From Verrucomicrobiales bacterium (GTDB lineage Bacteria > Verrucomicrobiota > Verrucomicrobiia > Verrucomicrobiales > DEV007): 64,000 bases of DNA. The notes under the pieces are model-generated. The model saw only the letters and a program-made list of their open reading frames with translations, was not told the DNA's origin and searched no databases. The position numbers and the translations under genes were made by a program. Where the stretch lies: contig JARGPH010000005.1 in assembly GCA_029213065.1 (NCBI GenBank), forward strand, positions 67,419 to 131,418, written 5' to 3'. Shown piece after piece: positions 45,762 through 54,166 of this stretch; within the stretch, counting starts at the first letter, position 1, and each line of letters opens with the position of its first letter.

Positions 45762-46553
45762 ATGAAAGAACTGAGTCTCCCTATTTTTATCGCCTGTATA
45801 AGTGCCTCTGTCTTATTTCAATCTGTGGGGCTGTCGCAATCAGCCGATTGGGGCAAACGCTGGCCAGGGGCCGTTTCCGCCTTCGCCGATACTTCGAAAG
45901 ACATGCTGAAACCAAATCCAGACGATTACCCCTTTAACGGAATGGTAACTTTTGAGGGTATCGTCAAACGAGTCGAAATGCGACTTGGTCATGCTGTTGC
46001 CCACTTCCAGATAACGGGCAATGGCCCCGAGTGGCCAGCAGGAGTCGCTCCAGGGACTCTTCCTTCGGGTAAAAAGATTGATTTTACACTGAGCGTCCCA
46101 AAGAAAGTGGGTAAGCTTTTTGCAGAGGTTTCGGAAACTATCTTGATCTTCGATCCTGTTTCTGGCTCCCTCAAAGCTGTGGAATTTGGTATGATGCAAA
46201 TTCACAAAGGAGGAGATCTCACGCCTGGGAAATTGGCTCGTCTATATAAGCCGTTTTATCCGAGGTCGGACGCGCCTGACCAGTGGAAACTGATTCACAC
46301 GTCGATCCCTCGAGGGACGTTATTCCCTATTTCAACGGGAGTAACAAAGGAGTTCGTAACGATCGACGCGTCCATACTAAACAAGATGTGGTTGGGAATC
46401 CTTGGATCAGGCATACCTCTTTACGTCCAGTCTCAAACTTATATCACACCAAAGGGATGGACGGTTTTTCTCTTTGTAGGCAGTAATGGGAGCGATGGGG
46501 AAATCAAGTCGACTCCGGTTCGCTCAGTGGCTGCGAGCGAGCTTTTCGATTGA
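45762..46553 (+). CDS. Exported protein of unknown function, divergent paralogue 3 of 3
   Basis: The product has 263 residues and a signal peptide (MKELSLPIFIACISASVLFQ). Its layout is a shortened version of the two proteins at 38820 and 40183: AFADTSKDMLKPNPDDYPFN parallels the TSKEGY-x-PF motif, VKRVEMRLGHAVAHFQI parallels the next strand, and TPKGWTVFLFVGSNGSDGEI with SVAASELFD parallels the C-terminal block. The last 50 residues of the others are missing. No enzyme motif is seen. It closes the plus-strand set that surrounds the TIR-TPR gene. Confidence 0.65.
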   Translation: MKELSLPIFIACISASVLFQSVGLSQSADWGKRWPGAVSAFADTSKDMLKPNPDDYPFNGMVTFEGIVKRVEMRLGHAVAHFQITGNGPEWPAGVAPGTLPSGKKIDFTLSVPKKVGKLFAEVSETILIFDPVSGSLKAVEFGMMQIHKGGDLTPGKLARLYKPFYPRSDAPDQWKLIHTSIPRGTLFPISTGVTKEFVTIDASILNKMWLGILGSGIPLYVQSQTYITPKGWTVFLFVGSNGSDGEIKSTPVRSVAASELFD

Positions 46554-46726
46554 GGGGCCGATAGCCATCCGTAATTCGCGATCACAAATCGCTACTCGTA
46601 CTACCGACTTCCTTATGCGTTCAGGGCAGGAGCCAGCAGATGTCTGGCCGAAGCAACAATTGATCTTCGTGAAATTTCAATGCGTGCAATCGCATGTTTT
46701 GCAGTGCTGATTGTAGCGTAAGCGGC

Positions 46727-46771
46727 AAGCCTACAGCCCGTTGAACCTGGCATTGAATACGTCGTAGGCTT
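46727..46771. repeat. Inverted repeat in non-coding DNA
   Basis: AAGCCTAC (46727-46734) and GTAGGCTT (46764-46771) form an 8-bp stem around a 29-base loop. It lies between the exported paralogue and the TnpA remnant and may be a repetitive palindromic element or part of the decayed insertion. Nothing else is recognised in 46554-46900. Confidence 0.35.
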
Positions 46772-46903
46772 TGAGCCTATGACATATTCAAACGATTCCA
46801 GTCCGACCCCAGTCACGAACTGTTGAAGTTGGACATGCGGGGACGAGACATGGTCTCGGCGGAACGACGCGATGCCCTTCTTGGTGGGTAAGGTCGGAGT
46901 TGG

Positions 46904-47059
46904 ATGACAGGCGCTGAATTCGCCCGGCATTACGGGATCAAATACACTGCCTTCGCAAACTGGATGCGGGTGCGGAAGAGGGCAACCCGCCGACAACAGT
47001 ATTCCATCTCCAGCGAGAAGTTCCGCCTTGTCATTCAGCCGGGTCCCGCGGTTTTGTAA
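46904..47059 (+). pseudogene. IS66-type TnpA N-terminal remnant
   Basis: The short frame encodes MTGAEFARHYGIKYTAFANW followed by MRVRKRA, the typical helix-turn-helix start of IS66-family TnpA (the family pattern is F-x-R-x-x-G-x-x-Y-x-T-F-x-x-W). Upstream in the same frame is ERRDALLGG and then a stop, which looks like the interrupted first helix. The frame ends after 51 codons, and its last 25 bases overlap the 3' end of the convergent TIR gene. No terminal repeats were identified. Confidence 0.5.
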
Positions 47060-47832
47060 AGCAGGTCGAGGGGATGGATTCTTTTCACAGCTGTTTTGGC
47101 CATCGCTGATTCCCATTGAATTAAGTCGCGTCGATTAAGGGTGGGAATTCCACTTAATTCCGCCGGATACGTGAAGGAGGGCACACTAACGCTTTTTGAT
47201 ACGCCCTCAGACAATTCGGTCAGTTTTTCTCCGCTGCGGTGTTGATCCTTTGTTCTAATTCTAAGAAGCTTCATCATCGCAATTTCGTGAAAAAGCCATG
47301 GAGAGTAGGTGGAAGTTGGATCCCCGTTTACCATTTTTTCAGGGCACTTTGAGCCGATTGAGTTTGGGGTTCTGAGGAAGAAGATACACTCACACCTGTC
47401 CATCATTTTCGTGAGCGCGGTGGAGAGCATTAGGTGAACATGCGAAGCGGTCACAAGACTACCACTATAGGAGTATGTGTTGACGCCGGTTTGGCAGTAT
47501 TTATCGTCAAGGAGGCGGATTAGATCATGTGCGTGGTTCCATACGCACGAATCGATGAAAGGTGAAAGACCGAAGTTATCTTTGAGCCAGCCAGATAAAG
47601 CAAGCGCAGTGTCCTTGTCCGCACGGCAATGTGAAATGAACACGTCTGCCGCGATATTGGGAAACCAGTCTTCCATCATTGTGGCGGCATCCACGCTACC
47701 ATTTGGTCTCACAAAGCGATCAATAGAATTGGTAACTGCGTCACTGGCATTTTTCTCAGATTGACGCCCAATCTCCATAAAAGCTTCGGGTGCCCAGGAT
47801 TCGAGGCCTTCGATTTGATAAGCTGAATGCAT
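47035..47832 (-). CDS. TIR domain protein downstream of the patatin gene
   Basis: This protein has 265 residues from the ATG at 47832; the frame also opens at a TTG (47901) overlapping the patatin stop by four bases, so coupling is possible. ADVFISHCRADKDTALALSG starts the TIR fold at about residue 62; SPFIDSCVWNHAHDLIRLLD follows, and YSPWLFHEIAMMKLLR carries the glutamate in the catalytic position. A 30-residue insert with VTASHVHLMLSTALTKMMDR lies before it. The C-terminal 60 residues (GIPTLNRRDLIQWESAMAKT) have no known match. It is the last gene of the TIR/TIR-like/patatin/TIR operon, and its 3' end overlaps the TnpA remnant on the other strand. Confidence 0.75.
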   Translation of the reverse strand: MHSAYQIEGLESWAPEAFMEIGRQSEKNASDAVTNSIDRFVRPNGSVDAATMMEDWFPNIAADVFISHCRADKDTALALSGWLKDNFGLSPFIDSCVWNHAHDLIRLLDDKYCQTGVNTYSYSGSLVTASHVHLMLSTALTKMMDRCECIFFLRTPNSIGSKCPEKMVNGDPTSTYSPWLFHEIAMMKLLRIRTKDQHRSGEKLTELSEGVSKSVSVPSFTYPAELSGIPTLNRRDLIQWESAMAKTAVKRIHPLDLLYKTAGPG

Positions 47833-47897
47833 AGTGTGTATTCTCCGATTGGAAGGTTGCTGGAACGATTGAGCGTCCTGACAAAAAGATGGGCCTA

Positions 47898-50780
47898 TCA
47901 AGATTCTGATGATCTGGTGACCGCCTCGTCATTATCTGCCAGCAGACTCCTGGCGAGATGTTCGAACCATTCCTTCACGTCTAATTTGGAGCTTGCACGT
48001 TTGTGTCCGATTATTTCGTCGCGAAAGAGGCTTGAAGCAGCGCATTCGCCGAGGGATCGGTAGGCTTCAAATTGAGCTTCGTCGTATAGCTGGTCGCCAG
48101 TGCTCTGGTGGGGGAATTCGGGGTTCTGGCGGCGGTAGTCGAGGATGTGACGAGGCTCGGTGCCGGTGACGGCAAGTTTCAGGTAGAGCATCCAACCAAG
48201 CTGGTTGGAGGTTTCTCGACCATTCGTGGCTTGTTCCGGGGCATAGTCGATTTTCACGAGGACGCCGTAGGCGCGGCTGTATTGGGTGGGGAGTAGGGTG
48301 AGATCAGTGGGGTCGAAGTGCATGCGGATACCGAAGTCGATTTCGGCGAGACGCTGGAGCCGCATGAGGTCGGCGCATTCTAGGCCCGGCTCCATACCTG
48401 CATCAACGCAGACGATGAATTTGCATTGGCGGCGAAGGAGTTCATAGGTGGCGAGGTTTTCGATGTGGCCACCGTCGGAGAGATTAATGTAGCGTGTGCG
48501 TTCATGGACGGCTCCGAGCATCTCCCTGATGAAATAAATAGGGCCGGGTCCATCGATAAGAGCGGGCCATGAGTCACTTCCGGGTCTTCGCATCCAATAG
48601 CCGAGGCGGACGTTAAAGAGAGTCATGAGGAACCTCATGCGTCGCAGGGTTTTTGATCCCATGTTAGTGGAGGCTGCCGCACCTGAGATGGCCATGGCGG
48701 TGCCGAGGTCGATCCCTGGATTGGCTGCCCGCATTTTCTCCGTTGTGATGTAGCCGGTCAACGGGCATCCGCAATAGTGTCGGCTGAAGAGGAAGAAGTC
48801 GCCATTGCGTCCACGAAGCTCTGGATTTTTTCCGGCTTCGGCATTAATAACAGCATTGATCAGGTGGTAGGGAGCGGCATGGCTCGTTCCGATGGAATCG
48901 AGAGGAATCGATTTAACAACTCCCACAGACGACAAGGCTTCGGCGCAATCCGCGCTGGTCCCATGGAACAGGTTATCGAGTCCGCGTTGTATGAGGGTTC
49001 GCTGAGATTTTCTTGGGGCTGCGAGGTAGCATTCGCAAAGGCGGTCGCGGTAGTATCGATGGGGTGCAAAGGTGTTGATATTGAGGCAGAGGAAAGCCCA
49101 AAGAAGTAGTATCGTAGTTGCGATGGCCCATATAACGAGAGTGCTGTTGGAGATGTCCCGCCCGTCTACTCCCAAGTGACTGGCGAAGATGAGAAAAGTG
49201 AAGAGAAAGAACAGCGGTCCGGTAAAGTAGAAAAGGACTTCCGCCCATTTTCTTGAACTGCCGTCTTTGCGTTTGCTGAGAGCACCGAAAGCGATGGGAA
49301 GGATGGAGGCTAGCACGCCGCCCAGCCATTCGGGTATTTTGGGAAAGATTTGAAAACTCACCAGCCACGTTGTCAGGGATTCGTAGGCTTCGACGAGGAG
49401 ATAAGAAGCACAGAGCGCGAAAACAAGAGCGCTTGCGACACCAAGACCAAGAAAGCCGCTTTCGAAGAGTCTTTGCCATTTGCTTGCCGCAGATTCCCAT
49501 GGTTTACCTTCCGCGAGCCGCTGACAAAAGAGCTTGGCTACCCAAGAGATTGCAAAAAAGACAAGCAAGAGCGCTAGCAGCGGGGAAGCTGGTTGCTCAA
49601 AAATCGCGCGGAGATTCCAATCAGGGAGGGCGATGGCCTTGAAAGGATCAACGGCAGACAACCTTTTTACGCCCCATGCACCCCAAGCGGCGAGCAAGGG
49701 TATGGTGAGCAGCATCAGAAGGCTGGCAAAGAATCCGGTGGCCAAGACGCCGGCGATGCGCACCTTTGCCCAGCCCCCGCCGTTGAGCAGATATTTGCTG
49801 TTGTTTCGCAGATGGCGGACGGGGGGAGGTTCTGCCTGATCTTCGGCACCGTGCCCCAGCACTTCGTCCACTCGTTCTAATGGGCTCTGATCGGACGCGG
49901 GCGGTGTGGCGGCTGAGTCTTCAGAGTGATTTGTTCCCAGATAACTTGATAGGAAGGTGCCTAAATAGCCGCCACCGGAGACGGTCGAAAGGAAGTCTAC
50001 CTGATTGAATATGCCATGGCGGTGAAGTGACTGCGCGACACCGAGACAGAAGGTGGCGGATCGGATGCCGCCGCCGGAAAAAGCAAGGCCGATGGTGTCT
50101 TCTACGGACGCGCTAGGAAAGCCCATTTTCTCACGCCGCTTCGCAATATATTCTTGCTCAGCTTGTTCGATTTCAGAGGCGATTTGGTGACTGATGTTGA
50201 TCCCCTTTCCATTCGCCCCATACAGTGGAACCTGCGGACGAATCTTCAGTGAAATGGATTCGCCGAGAAAAACCTCTGGGGCCGCGCTCGCGCATTCTTT
50301 CCTCAGCGCGTCGTAAGCTTCGCTGCGTTTTGGCGGATTCAGCCACGCGGCAGTAGGGGATTTGCCAATACTGAGGGAATAGAAAAACTTGCAGGCCCCG
50401 TGAAGCAAAGGTTGGAGTTCTCGAAGCTCCTCTCGAAACTTTCGCCGCACCCATTCATCGCGGAATCGTGCCACCAAGTTGCCTTCGGAGCCGAGACCCT
50501 CGTGATCCACGGTCATCCAACCATGCCAACGGGCGGTATAGGGCCGGAGAATGTCATTCAGCAAGACTAGCGCGGCGCTGTGGAAACGTGTCTCCTTCGG
50601 ATGCTCGGCCATAAGCTTTCGCGACTTGTCGAAGAGCGAATACAAGCTGGACGCAGCCGTTTCCTCGTCGCCAGAGCGGTAATGCAAAAGCTGTGTGCTA
50701 ATGCGCGTGGCTAACTCAACGCACAATGCATGTGCCGGATCAGAAGGTTGAAATCTTTCGTTCTCGGAACTCTCGGGCAT
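47898..50780 (-). CDS. Membrane patatin-like phospholipase
   Basis: This 960-residue protein has a 225-residue N-terminal helical region, then a patatin domain split by membrane segments. The oxyanion loop is at 236-241 (LAFSGGGIRS), the nucleophile at Ser268 (STVSGGGYLG), and the catalytic aspartate in YINLSDGGHIENLATYELLR near residue 785. Between these halves are about six hydrophobic spans (for example VLATGFFASLLMLLTIPLLA). Patatins are phospholipase A-type enzymes, and members act as membrane-damaging effectors in several nucleotide-signalling defence systems. The frame opens 12 codons earlier at a TTG; the ATG is preferred. It lies 132 bases after a TIR-like gene and directly before another TIR gene. 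Confidence 0.85.
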   Translation of the reverse strand: MPESSENERFQPSDPAHALCVELATRISTQLLHYRSGDEETAASSLYSLFDKSRKLMAEHPKETRFHSAALVLLNDILRPYTARWHGWMTVDHEGLGSEGNLVARFRDEWVRRKFREELRELQPLLHGACKFFYSLSIGKSPTAAWLNPPKRSEAYDALRKECASAAPEVFLGESISLKIRPQVPLYGANGKGINISHQIASEIEQAEQEYIAKRREKMGFPSASVEDTIGLAFSGGGIRSATFCLGVAQSLHRHGIFNQVDFLSTVSGGGYLGTFLSSYLGTNHSEDSAATPPASDQSPLERVDEVLGHGAEDQAEPPPVRHLRNNSKYLLNGGGWAKVRIAGVLATGFFASLLMLLTIPLLAAWGAWGVKRLSAVDPFKAIALPDWNLRAIFEQPASPLLALLLVFFAISWVAKLFCQRLAEGKPWESAASKWQRLFESGFLGLGVASALVFALCASYLLVEAYESLTTWLVSFQIFPKIPEWLGGVLASILPIAFGALSKRKDGSSRKWAEVLFYFTGPLFFLFTFLIFASHLGVDGRDISNSTLVIWAIATTILLLWAFLCLNINTFAPHRYYRDRLCECYLAAPRKSQRTLIQRGLDNLFHGTSADCAEALSSVGVVKSIPLDSIGTSHAAPYHLINAVINAEAGKNPELRGRNGDFFLFSRHYCGCPLTGYITTEKMRAANPGIDLGTAMAISGAAASTNMGSKTLRRMRFLMTLFNVRLGYWMRRPGSDSWPALIDGPGPIYFIREMLGAVHERTRYINLSDGGHIENLATYELLRRQCKFIVCVDAGMEPGLECADLMRLQRLAEIDFGIRMHFDPTDLTLLPTQYSRAYGVLVKIDYAPEQATNGRETSNQLGWMLYLKLAVTGTEPRHILDYRRQNPEFPHQSTGDQLYDEAQFEAYRSLGECAASSLFRDEIIGHKRASSKLDVKEWFEHLARSLLADNDEAVTRSSES

Positions 50781-50912
50781 GGGATAGTCAAGCGTTGTTC
50801 TTCTGAATGAAATCAAATTGAGCCGCTTCTACGATATCGGAATCGCAAAATCTGGATATTAGCTCGGAAGATTTCGCCGTGGAAATAGCATTCTGCTCTT
50901 TCATATTAGGCC

Positions 50913-51473
50913 TCAGTGCGTCAATCTGCAAATCTTGCAGCGCTGGTTGTAACGCATCATCTCTCGTGAATTCTTAATCAGATGGGATCGGGCAGTACGG
51001 GAACTATGCGCGTCGTCGATCCAAGAACCAAGTGTATTCGAATTCTGAGGGTAACCCCAGAAGGGAGCGTAGCAGTTTGTTGAGTTCTGCTCCCAGTTAT
51101 CAAATAATCGTTGGGGGAGTTCGGCAGAGTTTCCGGCACTAGGTAGAATAATTCCCATTAGTCCGTTGGGAGTGTAAGTCCCCTGGGTCAGTGAGCTCTT
51201 GATTTCCCAGTCTACGTATCGTCGCGAGTGAGTGCAATTTCCTATCAGAACGATTGTCACCGTTGAGTTCTGAAGATATTTTTCGCGAATACGTCCCATA
51301 ACATAAGATGGATTCGTGCTGTTGATAAATTCATCATTGTTGTTTGCTCCTAGAACGTAGGGGGTAAACACCTTTTCAACGGTCGAAAAGTGGTAGATGA
51401 ATTGGTCAACCTCTTGCCGATCACCGCCGTAGTGAGAGATGAAAACTCGTCGCTTGATTCCTGTGTAGGCCAT
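50913..51473 (-). CDS. MTH538-type TIR-like domain protein (ThsB-like superfamily)
   Basis: A 186-residue soluble protein. RRVFISHYGGDRQEVDQFIY opens the fold; INSTNPSYVMGRIREKYLQN, TVTIVLIGNCTHSRRYVDWE and IKSSLTQG follow, which is the PF08937 pattern shared with MTH538 and the ThsB proteins of Thoeris. Glu90 (YVDWEI) is in the catalytic position. Such proteins make cyclic ADP-ribose isomers in Thoeris. No Thoeris ThsA with SIR2 is seen nearby; the only SLOG-like domain in the window is in the CHAT fusion 15 kb away. It is second in the operon, 48 bases after the TIR gene at 52064-51522. Confidence 0.82.
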   Translation of the reverse strand: MAYTGIKRRVFISHYGGDRQEVDQFIYHFSTVEKVFTPYVLGANNNDEFINSTNPSYVMGRIREKYLQNSTVTIVLIGNCTHSRRYVDWEIKSSLTQGTYTPNGLMGIILPSAGNSAELPQRLFDNWEQNSTNCYAPFWGYPQNSNTLGSWIDDAHSSRTARSHLIKNSREMMRYNQRCKICRLTH

Positions 51474-51521
51474 AAGGGGTATAGTTGTAAATTTTGTAAG
51501 TCCTGGTTTCCCGAGGCGTCG

Positions 51522-52064
51522 CTATTGAGTCAGCCATTTTCTCAGTCCAGTGGCGCTGTTCTTTGTATGGTCCCAGACCATCCAGCCCGGTTCTTTCCAG
51601 CCTTCAATTGTCCCCCAAACAATCCTGCTGTAGAACCCCAAATATTCCTGTTCCGACCAGGTTTGGTCGAGCGCTGAGGTCGCAGCTGGAAAAAGACCTA
51701 CTGGCGACGATCCTTTTTCCCCGTCAGCCAAGCCTAGCTCCCATGGAACCCAACGGCTGTCTTTACTGTTCTCTGTTACAAAAGAGACAAAGCGGCGGCA
51801 TCCTTTGATCGTTGACCTGAGGATTTCAGCAGTGTCTCTGCTGGGTGATTGAGGGAGTCGTTCGTCATCCTTATCGACGTAGACGCGACCGCCGTGGTTT
51901 TCCAAAATCGAGATGACCGAGGGCAGGTATTTCTCGTCCTTTGTGGAATGGGCGAGAAAAACGGTTTTCCCTGTGCGGGACTCTGAGGCCCCTTTGACCA
52001 TCTTTGCCTCGTCGAGTGGGGCGCGGAAGCGGTTAAGATCATTAAATGTGACGAATTTAGGCAT
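51522..52064 (-). CDS. TIR domain protein, first gene of patatin operon
   Basis: A 180-residue soluble protein. After a 30-residue lead, TVFLAHSTKDEKYLPSVISI starts the TIR fold; GGRVYVDKDDERLP is the loop after strand B; CRRFVSFVTENSKDSRWVPW leads into ELGLADG with candidate catalytic Glu109. The C-terminal 50 residues (WSEQEYLGFYSRIVWGTIEG) are unusual for TIR domains and may contact a partner. The order of genes is TIR, TIR-like, patatin, TIR, all minus strand. A possible operator hairpin lies upstream at 52143-52158. Confidence 0.82.
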   Translation of the reverse strand: MPKFVTFNDLNRFRAPLDEAKMVKGASESRTGKTVFLAHSTKDEKYLPSVISILENHGGRVYVDKDDERLPQSPSRDTAEILRSTIKGCRRFVSFVTENSKDSRWVPWELGLADGEKGSSPVGLFPAATSALDQTWSEQEYLGFYSRIVWGTIEGWKEPGWMVWDHTKNSATGLRKWLTQ

Positions 52065-52532
52065 GATACGATTGAAGTGTTTCTAACGAGGGAAAAGTAG
52101 AGGTGGATGAGTTTTATTACAAACATAAGGGGAGAATATGTAATGACTGTGTAGTCATGTTAGTTTGTCTGAATAGGGAGAAATTGTAATTTTTATTTGA
52201 ATGACGGAGACTGTTCGATTAGCAGGGCAGAATACTCTGGGAGGAGAGCGACGATCTCTATACCGCTGTTGCAGCCCCCCCTCATAGGATTTTTCGAGAG
52301 CCCTTGGGTAGACCTCCTTGTGGGGGGGGATCCTGTGAATTATTCTGTTCCGCATTGAGTTGAATTAGTTTCGGGCCTGTATGTCGCACTTGTCATCTGA
52401 GCGAGCTATTATTTAGGTTTTCGTCGTCGTTCGATGGGTAACGTAGCTTTTTGTTGTAAAGTTTGGCCGGGCGTTCCCAGGCGGTTTAAAAGTCAGATTT
52501 GGAGCGACGCATGGTTTTTTTGGAAAAGGAGA
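52065..52532. other. Intergenic region with one small palindrome
   Basis: Upstream of the TIR/patatin operon, ATGACT (52143-52148) and AGTCAT (52153-52158) form a perfect 6-bp palindrome with a 4-base loop, about 80 bases before the first ATG; it could be an operator. No gene, RNA or repeat was recognised in the rest; short ORFs there look like chance. Confidence 0.35.
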
Positions 52533-53249
52533 TTAAAGGACATCAAACCGCAGCACCGCATGATCCGAGATTGGCATCTTGAGCTTCTCACCGGCGAGGA
52601 AGCGTTCCCGGATCCAATCAATGTATTCGACGTTGGTGACATCGACGTTTGGAGTATGCATCACGTGATCGATCTTGAAGCCGTTCCCATTGTGATAGAG
52701 AAAGCTCCATTCTCCCTTTGGGTTGGGAATCTCGTAGCCATCGCACAGGTGAGAGGGCACCTTTTCGGTATAGGGCTGTTTTGCTTTCTTGAAAGGGCCG
52801 TAGTTCACATCACCAGCGAAGAGGATCTTCCGATCTTTTGCTGAATCCATGATGTCCGCAAGTTCCGCCCAGTAGGCGTGTTTGTCGGCAGCCTTCTTGT
52901 AGGCCGGAGCTCGCATTCCCACCATCTCGACCGGGAAGTTATCAAACTTGAGATGAAGGAAATTGGATATTGCTGAACCGTCGAACTGGGGCGTTTGAAG
53001 GTCGCCGACCTTGAAGGGGGAGCGTGAAGCGGTGAAGATTTGGTTGTGGACTGCCGGGGTGGGGGACACTGCCTGCCATTCATAGCCCGCTTCACGCATC
53101 GCCTCTTTGAAAGGTTCGCGAATCTCGTGATCTACATACTCGTTGAAGAGAACCGTGTCAGCCTCGAGATCCTAAATCACGTCGACCATGTAATCGGGGA
53201 TGGGACGTTTCTTGACTTGGTGGGCGATATTCCAGGCAATGACTTTCAT
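52533..53249 (-). pseudogene. Endonuclease/exonuclease/phosphatase family gene interrupted by an amber codon
   Basis: From the ATG at 53249 the frame reads MKVIAWNIAHQVKKRPIPDY, MVDVI, then TAG (53172-53174), then DLEADTVLLNEYVDHEIREP and onward without interruption to 52533. Apart from that one codon it is a full-length EEP-family protein of 238 codons: WN, ILFAGDVNYGP, FKIDHVMHTP and ISDHAVLRFDV are the metal and catalytic motifs. A CAG to TAG change at a glutamine position explains the stop. The start overlaps the stop of the upstream paralogue by four bases (ATGA). It may be a recent null allele, or readthrough may occur; a fragment starting at the internal ATG 53099 would lack the first motif. 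Confidence 0.75.
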
Positions 53250-53953
53250 GTGTTCTCAGAAGCTATTTTTAACGCATACCCAAGGTGATCGGAAAGCGGT
53301 TTCCCGGCTTCATCCCGTTTCGGAATTGCCAGTATGTCAGATGCCGCTAGGGAAGGGGAGAGTGCGAGGTGGTCGATGAGAAGCTCATTCACTTCAGGTA
53401 GCGTTCCCGATGTCACGATCGAAAGCCCCTCCATCGCTTTGACGAGGGCTGTAAATGCTTCCGCTGGTTGGCGCGTCTTCGGGATTCGCTGGTTCCAGTC
53501 TCCCGTTACGAGGAGAGGTTCCGGTTTGGTGAGGAAGTCTGCGAGAACCGGGCTCAGGGCTTCGAGATACGCTAAATGATCTTCCCATGGTTTTCGATCC
53601 CGCCTTCCTGTCGTGACGTGTGCCATGCTCCAGGGAATGCAAAGTCCGACGATGCGAATGCCAGAGGTCACGCCGGAGATGAAGCGTCCACCGGGAAGTC
53701 CGGTTCCTTCGGCTTGCCACGAATCTGTCCATGGTTCGCTGCTCCATAAGAGAACCTTGCGGCGCCCTCCTTCGTTCTCATACCCCGTCTCATCAGAACT
53801 GGTGATTTCATGGCCGCCCTCTGACGCCATCCTTGGATATGCTTCGGTAAGGCAGGCAATATCCGGACGATGGGCGGCGATTTGAGCCGCCACGCGATGT
53901 CCTCGCGTCGACCCCGGTTTCGCCCATTCCGTGTTCCAGTTGATAACTTTCAT
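53246..53953 (-). CDS. Endonuclease/exonuclease/phosphatase (DNase I-like) family protein
   Basis: This 235-residue protein begins MKVINWNTEWAKPGSTRGHR. The EEP motifs are in order: N of WNTEW, E of CLTEAYPR, the LLVTGDWNQRIP loop (Asp and Asn), LLIDHLALS and LSDHLGYAL with the catalytic histidine. Members cleave phosphodiester bonds in DNA, RNA, or small nucleotides and lipids. The ATG at 53953 follows an AGAAAG-like site; an upstream in-frame start would add 29 residues unlike the family. It is the upstream gene of a coupled pair with an amber-interrupted paralogue. No signal peptide is seen, so it likely acts in the cytoplasm. Confidence 0.82.
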   Translation of the reverse strand: MKVINWNTEWAKPGSTRGHRVAAQIAAHRPDIACLTEAYPRMASEGGHEITSSDETGYENEGGRRKVLLWSSEPWTDSWQAEGTGLPGGRFISGVTSGIRIVGLCIPWSMAHVTTGRRDRKPWEDHLAYLEALSPVLADFLTKPEPLLVTGDWNQRIPKTRQPAEAFTALVKAMEGLSIVTSGTLPEVNELLIDHLALSPSLAASDILAIPKRDEAGKPLSDHLGYALKIASENT

Positions 53954-54166
53954 GGCATGTCTTTCTCCTGATGGCGGGTGTGGTTCCCGCTGAAACTCTG
54001 AGCGCTCAGTCGATAGGCTTGAATGATGAGGTCTTTTCACCGGTGACTATTCAGCAGGGGGGAATGATCGAATGAACTTTCTTTGCTCTTCTGCTTCGGG
54101 GCGATGCAACGCAGAGAATGCGGCGCGGTTTAAGTCGGTAGGAAGTTGGGAAAGGGCAGTTTTATT

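Noticed and set aside
46613..47116. Minus-strand ORF of 167 codons as a gene
   Set aside because: Low-complexity translation without resemblance; the plus strand carries the TnpA-like remnant and the minus strand TIR gene ends at 47035 in another frame.
50913..51473. A complete Thoeris system around the ThsB-like TIR protein
   Set aside because: No ThsA with a SIR2-SLOG or TM-SLOG layout is nearby; the only SLOG-like domain is inside the TIR-CHAT fusion about 15 kb away in another operon.
47035..52064. CBASS (because of the patatin effector)
   Set aside because: No CD-NTase (cGAS-like nucleotidyltransferase) motif or ubiquitin-like Cap2/Cap3 gene was seen in any nearby frame.
52434..52844. 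Plus-strand ORF of 136 codons upstream of and over the EEP remnant
   Set aside because: Its second half is antisense to the conserved EEP motifs and its first half has no resemblance to any family.
53172..53174. Programmed amber recoding (pyrrolysine or suppressor) in the EEP gene
   Set aside because: The residue is probably Gln from context and no other in-frame TAG in a conserved gene was seen in the window, so a point mutation or error is simpler.
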